A stretch of 24,828 bases of DNA from a virus. Where the stretch lies: IMG/VR virus record IMGVR_UViG_3300020202_000210, positions 1 to 24,828 of that record. One strand, given 5' to 3'. Positions within the stretch are counted from its first letter, which is position 1, and each line of letters starts with the position of its first letter. Positions 1 through 4,394 of the stretch are shown piece after piece. The translations under genes and the position numbers were made by a program. A model generated the notes under the pieces. The model made no database searches and had not been told where the DNA came from. It was given only the letters and a program-made list of their open reading frames with translations.

Positions 1-2
1 GC

Positions 3-122
3 AGAAGCAAGGGTTACGGCAAGATCGCCCTCGGCCTTGAGAGCGGGCTTCCCAAGGGGAAGCGGGTGGTTAAGGCCCACCGGGTCTCATGGCTCATTCA
101 CTTCGGCCCGACCACGCCGTGA
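3..122 (+). pseudogene. HNH-endonuclease-like N-terminal remnant, cut by window start
   Basis: Frame 3 is open from the window edge to a TGA at 120-122. It reads GYGKIALGLESG, then KRVVKAHRVSWLIHFGP, then TTP and stop. The AHRVSWLIHFGP stretch resembles the segment just before the catalytic His-Asn-His core in phage HNH homing endonucleases (there usually AHRLSYELHHGP followed by a C/H-rich core). The stop falls exactly where that core should begin, and no core is visible in the other frames downstream, which instead hold the excisionase-like ORF. I read it as a truncated or decayed HNH gene whose 5' end lies outside the window. It could instead be a short intact protein that only shares this DNA-binding segment. 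Confidence 0.4.
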
Positions 123-547
123 CCTCCTACCTGTCCGTTCCGTCTCTCATGGCCCGGTGGGACGCTTCACGGTCCTTCTGCTACCGAGCCATTGCGGAGA
201 TGGAACAGGGCGGGTATCTCGCGCGCATCTGGCTGGGGGCGTCCGACCAACGGATTTCCCTGCAGTCGGTCGAAAGGTGGGAGGCATGCCACGCAAGGCC
301 CCGGAGCAAGTCAAACCGTGGCGAGCTCTTGGCGTTACGCTCGGCTTCATCCGGAACGGCACCTTCTACATCTACCGGGTCGTCCACGGCCGCCGTTATC
401 GGATTTCCACCGGCTGCCACACCGCCGAAGCCGCCCTCCTCGAGTACCGACGATTTGAGGCGGACCCTGCGCACTACATTCCGCGCCGCTCGGCGGGCAC
501 GGGCTTCGCGGCGGCCGTCATCGACTACCTCCGATACTCAGAGCTGA
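89..547 (+). CDS. excisionase-like helix-turn-helix protein
   Basis: Residues about 14-65 fit the small MerR/excisionase-type winged helix: YLSVPSLMARWDASRSFCYR, a short wing, then RISLQSVERWEACH, where the family usually reads 'is..dle.w'. Such proteins bend DNA at attachment sites and steer integrase towards excision. The position directly before and overlapping the integrase fits that role. The ATG at 89 has no clear Shine-Dalgarno site and lies inside the HNH-like frame. Beyond residue about 70 the frame runs out of phase under the first 262 bp of the integrase and is a low-complexity Ser/Thr/Arg stretch, so only the first half is convincing as a folded domain. It could be a control protein rather than an excisionase. 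Confidence 0.5.
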   Translation: MAHSLRPDHAVTSYLSVPSLMARWDASRSFCYRAIAEMEQGGYLARIWLGASDQRISLQSVERWEACHARPRSKSNRGELLALRSASSGTAPSTSTGSSTAAVIGFPPAATPPKPPSSSTDDLRRTLRTTFRAARRARASRRPSSTTSDTQS

Positions 548-1341
548 CCCTTCAAAACTCCGAGGGCCACGTCTCCAAGCAGGAGGGCTACTTCGCGAAC
601 CTCGGCAGCTTCAAGGTCGGCGGGCACTGCCCGTTCTCTAGCCTCGACACCTTCACCGCCTCCGACATCCGGGCCTATATGGCCTGGAGGGCAGACGGCG
701 GGGTGGGCGGCCGGAAGGTCGGGCGCGCGGCGGTGAACCGGGACCTGGCAGCCCTAAAAGGGCTCATGGCTTGGGCCCGAGCCGAGCGGCGGACCAACAA
801 CACCGCCGACACCGAGGTGCCGCTTCTCAGAGAAGACCTCGGGGCAGATGAGCCCAAGGAGGTGCCCGAGGCAGTTTGGCGATCCGTCCTCGAGAAGCTG
901 CTCCCTCGGTGGCGGCTCGCTTCACAGGTGCTGCTCGGAGCGGGGTTACGCTACGGGGAGCTGGCGCGGCTCCGTCAGGCTGATGTGCTACCGCACGCCA
1001 TCCATGTCCCCAAGGCAAAGAGCAGGCGAGCGCGCGTTGTTCCCGTCACCCCTCGGACCCGCCTGGCGGCTCTGCGACTCATCGCGATGGGCGGCGTGCC
1101 TGACGATGAAGCGGGTCAGATGGATCACCGGCTTGAGGTCGCGTGCAGGGCGGCGGGGGTCGACAAATTCACCGCCCACCGGTTCCGCCACACGTACGCC
1201 GTAGTCTCGCTCCGTAACGGGGTCGACCTGCGGGAACTCCAGGCGCGGCTCGGCCACTCGAGCATCCGCACCACGGAAAAATATCTGCGAGCCCTTCGCT
1301 CGGCGGATGGTCGGGGAAGTGCGATCGGAGCGCCGTTTTGA
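286..1341 (+). CDS. int: tyrosine site-specific recombinase (phage integrase)
   Basis: The 351-residue protein carries the full tyrosine-recombinase active site: Arg222 in GAGLRYGELARL, a Lys around 243-245 in the VPKAKSRRARVVPV hairpin, His298 and Arg301 in HRFRHTYA, His324 in LGHSS, and the nucleophile Tyr333 in TTEKYL. Residues 1-65 form a beta-rich arm-binding-type segment (GTFYIYRVVHGRRYRISTG), and about 70-180 is the SAM-like core-binding domain. It would recombine phage attP with a bacterial attB; the tRNA-Asn fragment about 90 bp downstream is the likely attP core. The start is the ATG at 286, preceded by AGGTGGGAGG. The reading frame extends upstream to 37, but that part is a shadow of the excisionase-like ORF. 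Confidence 0.95.
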   Translation: MPRKAPEQVKPWRALGVTLGFIRNGTFYIYRVVHGRRYRISTGCHTAEAALLEYRRFEADPAHYIPRRSAGTGFAAAVIDYLRYSELTLQNSEGHVSKQEGYFANLGSFKVGGHCPFSSLDTFTASDIRAYMAWRADGGVGGRKVGRAAVNRDLAALKGLMAWARAERRTNNTADTEVPLLREDLGADEPKEVPEAVWRSVLEKLLPRWRLASQVLLGAGLRYGELARLRQADVLPHAIHVPKAKSRRARVVPVTPRTRLAALRLIAMGGVPDDEAGQMDHRLEVACRAAGVDKFTAHRFRHTYAVVSLRNGVDLRELQARLGHSSIRTTEKYLRALRSADGRGSAIGAPF

Positions 1342-1363
1342 TGCCCCGCCCCCGCCCCACCCG
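1341..1363. repeat. left copy of 23-bp repeat flanking the att core (putative integrase arm site)
   Basis: The sequence begins ATGCCCCGCCC and ends GCCCCACCCG. It matches 1559-1581 at 21 of 23 positions in the same orientation. It starts on the last base of the integrase stop codon and lies 71 bp left of the tRNA-like core. Tandem direct repeats on either side of a core are typical arm-type integrase sites; the binding role is inferred. Confidence 0.6.
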
Positions 1364-1375
1364 CCGCCGCTCCAA

Positions 1376-1400
1376 CGAAAACGGGCGCCAGCCGTTTTCG
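1376..1400. repeat. 9-bp perfect inverted repeat after the integrase
   Basis: CGAAAACGG (1376-1384) and CCGTTTTCG (1392-1400) pair perfectly around a 7-nt loop, 35 bp after the integrase stop. There is no T-tract, so it is at best a weak terminator. It may equally be a protein-binding site within the attachment region. The element CCGTTTTCGG recurs in part at 1500-1511. Confidence 0.5.
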
Positions 1401-1430
1401 GTAAGCGCCCGCAACTACATCCAATTTCGT

Positions 1431-1475
1431 CTGCTCCCCAGCGAGGACTCGAACCTCGGACCCGGTGATTAACAG
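1431..1475 (-). other. attP: attP-like core: 3' half of tRNA-Asn(GTT)
   Basis: Read on the minus strand, 1475-1469 is an Asn anticodon loop (CTGTTAA) and 1468-1464 the 3' anticodon strand (TCACC). A 5-nt variable loop follows, then a perfect T-arm (CGAGG-TTCGAGT-CCTCG), the 3' acceptor strand CTGGGGA and discriminator G at 1434. The next bases are CAG rather than CCA. On the 5' side (above 1475) the D-arm is absent and the anticodon stem is only partly paired, so this is a tRNA 3' end and not a working gene. Phages that integrate in tRNA genes carry exactly this segment to rebuild the gene. Its place beside int identifies it as the likely attP (or attL/R) core. Confidence 0.8.
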
Positions 1476-1558
1476 TGTCCCTGTCTGTGTCACTGGGGCC
1501 GGTTTTCGGGGGTTTTACGGGGAAGGCGTCGCTGTTTGCCCCTCGGAATCCATGTCGA

Positions 1559-1581
1559 ATGCCCCACCCCTGCCCCACCCG
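1559..1581. repeat. right copy of 23-bp repeat flanking the att core (putative integrase arm site)
   Basis: This is the partner of the repeat at 1341-1363, differing at two positions. Inside it, TGCCCCACCC occurs twice in tandem (1560-1569 and 1571-1580), with an 11-bp period close to one helical turn. It lies 84 bp right of the tRNA-like core, so the two copies bracket the core almost symmetrically. The rest of 1342-1631 has no gene that I can support; it also holds a tandem GTTTTCGGGG / GTTTTACGGGG pair at 1502-1522. Confidence 0.6.
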
Positions 1582-1631
1582 ATGACGTAAAAGAATTTCG
1601 GCGTTTCCACCAAAACTAGGAGGCACGCACT

Positions 1632-1967
1632 ATGGCAAACCGAGGACCCGGCAGGCCCCGCAAGAATCCGATCGCCACCATCACCCCGGCCGCCGCGTCG
1701 AGCGTCAGCGGCACGACGCCGGCCGGCTGGAGCTCGGAGTACACCGCGCAGTACCTGATGGACCGGCTCCAGCAGCTGGACGTGTTCGTGGGGGCGCTGC
1801 ACCGCGACATCACCAGCCTGCGGACCGAATGCCGGCAGATGGTGTCAAACCTCAACCGCCAGAGCCGGGGCACATCGCGGAGCACCCAGCGCCGGCAGAC
1901 CATCCAGAGTGCCGCCCCGGAGGTCGTCAACGGGCGCGTGTACCAGCAGGAGACGGGGATTAACTAG
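1632..1967 (+). CDS. small basic protein with AT-hook-like N-terminus, function unknown
   Basis: The 111-residue protein starts at an ATG with a strong AGGAGG at 1618-1623. The N-terminus reads RGPGRPRKNP (residues 4-13), an AT-hook-like GRP core flanked by basic residues, of the kind that inserts in the DNA minor groove. A Ser/Ala/Thr-rich linker follows, then a helical stretch (about 36-75: EYTAQYLMDRLQQLDVFVG and on) that may dimerise, and a basic Arg/Gln/Ser tail. There is no transmembrane segment or enzyme motif. It is transcribed away from the integrase into a terminator at 1998-2029, so it is probably a single-gene unit. A DNA-binding accessory role is inferred from the motif alone. 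Confidence 0.75.
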   Translation: MANRGPGRPRKNPIATITPAAASSVSGTTPAGWSSEYTAQYLMDRLQQLDVFVGALHRDITSLRTECRQMVSNLNRQSRGTSRSTQRRQTIQSAAPEVVNGRVYQQETGIN

Positions 1968-1997
1968 ACCCCCAACCATCACCGTCTCTGCGCTGGG

Positions 1998-2040
1998 CGG
2001 CCCGTTCCCTGGAGGCAGGGGGCGGGCCGTTTGCGTTTCT
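1998..2040 (+). terminator. rho-independent-type terminator
   Basis: Stem CGGCCCG (1998-2004) pairs with CGGGCCG (2023-2029). An inner stem CCCT (2007-2010) pairs with AGGG (2017-2020). It is followed by TTTGCGTTTCT. It lies 30 bp after the stop of the 1632-1967 gene and before the ribosome-binding site of the next gene. Confidence 0.7.
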
Positions 2041-2083
2041 GGTAGTAAAGGCCACCCGCTTTGCAGGCGGGAAGGAGACAGCG

Positions 2084-2569
2084 ATGGACGAAGAGTTTCG
2101 GGGCCGGGCCTACCGCCCGATTACGGCCCGCACGCTTCAGTACTGGAAAACGCTCGCCGGAAAGAACTATCCGGAAACCGGTGAGTGGGGCGAAGACGAA
2201 ACGGGGTGGGCGGGGCGCGCTCTACGGGACTCGGCCGCCGCGATACACGACCTGGCCGTGGCCCTCGAGGGCGAAACGGTCTCCCCGCGGCTCGCGTCTG
2301 CGCTGCGAGGGGTGGTCGCGGCCGTGGTGCTCGAAGCCCGGCGGTATGACGACGCCACGGGCGCCCTATATGAAGTGAAGAGCTCGGAGCCGCCCAAGGA
2401 CGAGGAGCGTTATGATGCGGCGCTCTCCGCCCTCAAGGACGCGAAGGAGGCGCTTGAGCGAGAGATAACGCTTCTTGAGTCGGGGGCCTGCGATGACGAC
2501 GACGGACGCCTGACGGTTTCCGAAGCGGCCGGAGAGTACAGGCATTTGCGGTTTCTGGTGGAGGATTAG
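2084..2569 (+). CDS. acidic helical protein, function unknown
   Basis: The 161-residue protein starts at an ATG with AAGGAG at 2072-2077. The N-terminus is aromatic and basic (RGRAYRPITARTLQYWKTLA), and the rest is Ala/Glu/Asp-rich and strongly helical. Residues about 105-135 look like an amphipathic coiled coil (AALSALKDAKEALEREITLL), then comes an acidic patch (CDDDDGRLT). There is no signal peptide, transmembrane segment or recognised enzyme motif. It is the last plus-strand gene before the convergent intergenic zone and probably belongs to the non-structural part of the phage. I do not recognise the family. Confidence 0.7.
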   Translation: MDEEFRGRAYRPITARTLQYWKTLAGKNYPETGEWGEDETGWAGRALRDSAAAIHDLAVALEGETVSPRLASALRGVVAAVVLEARRYDDATGALYEVKSSEPPKDEERYDAALSALKDAKEALEREITLLESGACDDDDGRLTVSEAAGEYRHLRFLVED

Positions 2570-2661
2570 GCGCACCCCTCTCCGCGCCTGTCTCGCGGCC
2601 TGGGGCTGCAACCGAGCCGGCGGGCGCCGTCCCGGCCGTGGGGGTGGGATGCCCCCTTGCG

Positions 2662-2680
2662 GACAGACCCCGAGTCTGTC
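2662..2680. repeat. 7-bp perfect inverted repeat
   Basis: GACAGAC (2662-2668) and GTCTGTC (2674-2680) flank a CCCGA loop. It follows a GGGGG/CCCCC hairpin (2640-2656) directly. Together they may terminate transcription from either side. Confidence 0.55.
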
Positions 2681-2741
2681 ACCCGCCACAAGGCGCGGGG
2701 AGGAAGCGGCGGCGGGTAAGTGCCTCGGGGAGGGCCTGAGA

Positions 2742-2764
2742 TACCTAAACCGACGCTTTAGGTA
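2742..2764. repeat. 8-bp AT-rich inverted repeat, possible operator or hairpin
   Basis: TACCTAAA (2742-2749) and TTTAGGTA (2757-2764) pair perfectly around the loop CCGACGC. The arms are clearly more AT-rich than the surrounding DNA. The two half-sites lie 15 bp apart start to start, a spacing compatible with a dimeric DNA-binding protein. It could also be an RNA hairpin. Confidence 0.5.
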
Positions 2765-2891
2765 AACCACACTTGAGGGACGGCTGACCGCCTCCTAGAA
2801 GCGGCCGGTGCCCCGGTGGCCCGCGTCACCTAACCGTTTTGTTGTAGCGGACCCCTCCGAGCGCACCCGGGGACTACCCCCGGCGCAGCCG

Positions 2892-3380
2892 TCAGCGCTG
2901 GGACCTCCGCGGCGCCTTGGCCACGGGGGCAGGCTCCGGTGCGGGGGTCGGGGCGACGTTTACCGTCAGGCCTGCCGCCGGCTGGGCGGGCTCCTTGAAC
3001 GCCACCTTGGCGGCGAGCTCGCGGAGCATCTGGCCGTTGGCCTCGCAGGCTCTGGCGGTCGCATCGGTCGCCTTGGTGAGCCCCTCGATGGCAACCGTGA
3101 ACTTACCGAGGGCCTCGGTTTGCTCCTTGCGGTCCGCGCGGTGCTCGGTGCGCATGTCCTTCATGTCCGAGCGGTTCCAGTAGAGGAGGACCGCGAGCAG
3201 CACCAGGGCCACGCCGAAGCGCTCGATGGAGTGCCAGACGATGCGCACGCCCATCGGAATGTCAGAGCGGTCTAGTACAGGGACCCGCGCCATCGACATC
3301 GGTATCCCGTGCGGCGGGGTGAAGTCCGCCGACTGGTAGACCCGGGTTTGCTCTTCCTCTCTCCGTGCCGGCTCGCCCAT
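2892..3380 (-). CDS. single-span membrane protein with coiled coil, possible spanin-like lysis protein
   Basis: The start at 3380 gives 162 residues. This ATG overlaps the stop of the upstream ORF (TGATG) and has GGGAG just upstream; a start at 3392 lacks a Shine-Dalgarno site. A cytoplasmic basic N-terminus of about 50 residues is followed by one membrane helix at about 54-68 (RFGVALVLLAVLLYW). Then comes a charged helical/coiled-coil segment (about 70-125) and a Pro/Ala-rich tail ending KAPRRSQR. As the last gene of the lysis cassette, with one membrane span and a long coiled coil, it resembles inner-membrane spanins in layout. No lipoprotein partner (lipobox) is visible beside it, so the assignment is tentative. 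Confidence 0.7.
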   Translation of the reverse strand: MGEPARREEEQTRVYQSADFTPPHGIPMSMARVPVLDRSDIPMGVRIVWHSIERFGVALVLLAVLLYWNRSDMKDMRTEHRADRKEQTEALGKFTVAIEGLTKATDATARACEANGQMLRELAAKVAFKEPAQPAAGLTVNVAPTPAPEPAPVAKAPRRSQR

Positions 3381-3586
3381 CACCACTCCCATCGCAGGCC
3401 AACGCCTGCGCCGTAGTCAGGTCGACCGCCCCAAGGTCTCTCCCACCACCCCCTAGTGACAAACGCACCGCCGAGCACGAGGCCCATTCCGAGCTCCGCA
3501 TCTGCACGAAGGCCAGAACGCTGAATACTTGTCGTTGCCTGAGCCCAGCCGCGCCCCTCGAGTCCTAGAGCGCGCGTGAGCCCCAC
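3380..3586 (-). CDS. 68-residue beta-rich ORF with GTG start, between holin and membrane protein
   Basis: A simple ATG search finds no start for this frame. A GTG at 3586-3584 starts it 2 nt after the holin stop, and its TGA overlaps the ATG of the next gene (TGATG), as at the other junctions of this operon. The protein alternates hydrophobic and polar residues with many Gly and aromatics (AELGMGLVLGGAFVTRGWW, then YGAGVGLRWEW), ending in aromatic residues like the closing strands of outer-membrane barrels. It has no Cys and no signal peptide. It may act in lysis or be anchored in an envelope. There is no Shine-Dalgarno site, so expression would depend on re-initiation after the holin. Confidence 0.45.
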   Translation of the reverse strand: MGLTRALGLEGRGWAQATTSIQRSGLRADAELGMGLVLGGAFVTRGWWERPWGGRPDYGAGVGLRWEW

Positions 3587-3588
3587 CG

Positions 3589-3903
3589 TCAGGGCTGCGG
3601 CGGCGGGGCTGCCGGGGGGACCGCCTTGAGGGCCTCCACCCCCGCCTTGTGCGCCTCTGCCTGGATGGCTGTGGTCTTCACCGCCGCGCGGCTCCGGTCG
3701 TAGCCAAGGAGCTTTCCGAGCGCGAGGAGGGTGCCGCACACCGTCAGGGCGGTGCCGAGCCAGGGGGTCCCCGGGTGCAGGGCCTGGAGGGCGGGGATCA
3801 TCTCGGAGAGCTGCCCGAGCACGATCATGGCGGTGGAAATCCAGAGGCTCACCTTGGTGAGCTTGTACTCGGTGGTCTGCTCGCCGGGCTTGATGTCGGC
3901 CAT
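3589..3903 (-). CDS. holin, two membrane spans
   Basis: The 104-residue protein has two hydrophobic segments: about 18-35 (VSLWISTAMIVLGQLSEMI) and 47-66 (WLGTALTVCGTLLALGKLLG). A charged Ala/Lys-rich helix and a PPAAPPPQP tail follow. Small two-span proteins next to an endolysin are typical class II holins, which open the inner membrane at a set time so that the endolysin reaches the wall. I chose the ATG at 3903 because GGAG lies 6 nt upstream. An ATG at 3915 that overlaps the endolysin stop (TGATG) is also possible and would add four residues. Confidence 0.8.
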   Translation of the reverse strand: MADIKPGEQTTEYKLTKVSLWISTAMIVLGQLSEMIPALQALHPGTPWLGTALTVCGTLLALGKLLGYDRSRAAVKTTAIQAEAHKAGVEALKAVPPAAPPPQP

Positions 3904-3914
3904 GGGTCTCTCCA

Positions 3915-4394
3915 TCACTTCGGGTTGCGAAGCTTCTTCACCTGCTCCAGCCGCGGGTCGTAGAAGGCGTAATTGCGGCCGTCGAAGGTCACGAGGCCTT
4001 GTCGCCGGGGCACGCCTCCGCGCCGCGCGTTCTGTACGTGCACCCAGCGCCCAAACTCGAGAATGGCCTTGTCGAACGGAATCTGGCTCGCCAGGAGCTG
4101 CTCGAAGGCGTCCACGATGTTCGCGAGCTGCGGCTTAACGTCTGCCGCCCGGCCCTCCACGTGCGCGCTCTCCGGATGCCCGCCCACGCACTCATTGAGC
4201 CCGAAGCATCGGTAGCCGGAGGTGATGCGGACGAGGCCCCACAGGTTGAGGAGGGGCTCGTAGATGTCGACCGCCCAGCGCCGAGCGTTGGCGACGACCT
4301 GAGGATCGGGGTTCTCCTGCTCCTCCATGAACTCTCGGTGAGAAGTGTCCGCGAACACCTCCCACGTCAGGTGCTCTGAGAGGCGGCCTTTCAT
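3915..4394 (-). CDS. endolysin, M15 family zinc D-Ala-D-Ala peptidase
   Basis: The 159-residue protein matches the single-domain peptidase M15 endolysins. It has SAHVEGRAAD (residues 76-85) with zinc ligands His78 and Asp85 in the SxHxxGxAxD motif, ITSGYRC ahead of it, and WVHV with the third ligand His119. The enzyme would cut peptide cross-links in peptidoglycan. It has no signal peptide, so it needs the holin encoded next to it. The ATG overlaps the stop of the upstream tail protein gene (ATGA). Length is normal for the family and no cell-wall-binding domain is present, as is common for phages of Gram-negative hosts. Confidence 0.9.
   Translation of the reverse strand: MKGRLSEHLTWEVFADTSHREFMEEQENPDPQVVANARRWAVDIYEPLLNLWGLVRITSGYRCFGLNECVGGHPESAHVEGRAADVKPQLANIVDAFEQLLASQIPFDKAILEFGRWVHVQNARRGGVPRRQGLVTFDGRNYAFYDPRLEQVKKLRNPK

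Larger units (their letters stand above)
2570..2891. other. non-coding, hairpin-rich convergent intergenic region
   Basis: About 320 bp separate the end of the plus-strand genes from the end of the minus-strand late operon. I see no convincing gene; the open frames are short, have poor codon bias and lack ribosome-binding sites. The region holds several short inverted repeats: GCCGG/CCGGC at 2616-2636, GGGGG/CCCCC at 2640-2656, GACAGAC/GTCTGTC at 2662-2680 and TACCTAAA/TTTAGGTA at 2742-2764. A bidirectional terminator zone is the simplest reading. A structured RNA, a packaging site or an origin cannot be excluded. Confidence 0.6.

Noticed and set aside
37-285. Upstream extension of the integrase frame
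   Set aside because: The added 83 residues are low-complexity and overlap the helix-turn-helix domain encoded in another frame. The ATG at 286 has a strong ribosome-binding site and starts a typical arm-binding domain.
1434-1499. Complete tRNA-Asn gene on the minus strand
   Set aside because: The 3' half is perfect and CCCCAG at 1498-1493 could pair as a 5' acceptor. But the D-arm is missing, the anticodon stem pairs at only three of five positions and the length is about 66 nt, so it is an att fragment or a decayed copy.
988-1626. 212-residue minus-strand frame over the integrase 3' end and attP
   Set aside because: It crosses the tRNA fragment, hairpin and arm repeats and is antisense to the integrase. 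Its composition is that of a shadow frame.
2808-3275. 155-residue plus-strand frame in the convergent region
   Set aside because: It is largely antisense to the membrane protein gene, has no ribosome-binding site and has shadow-like composition.
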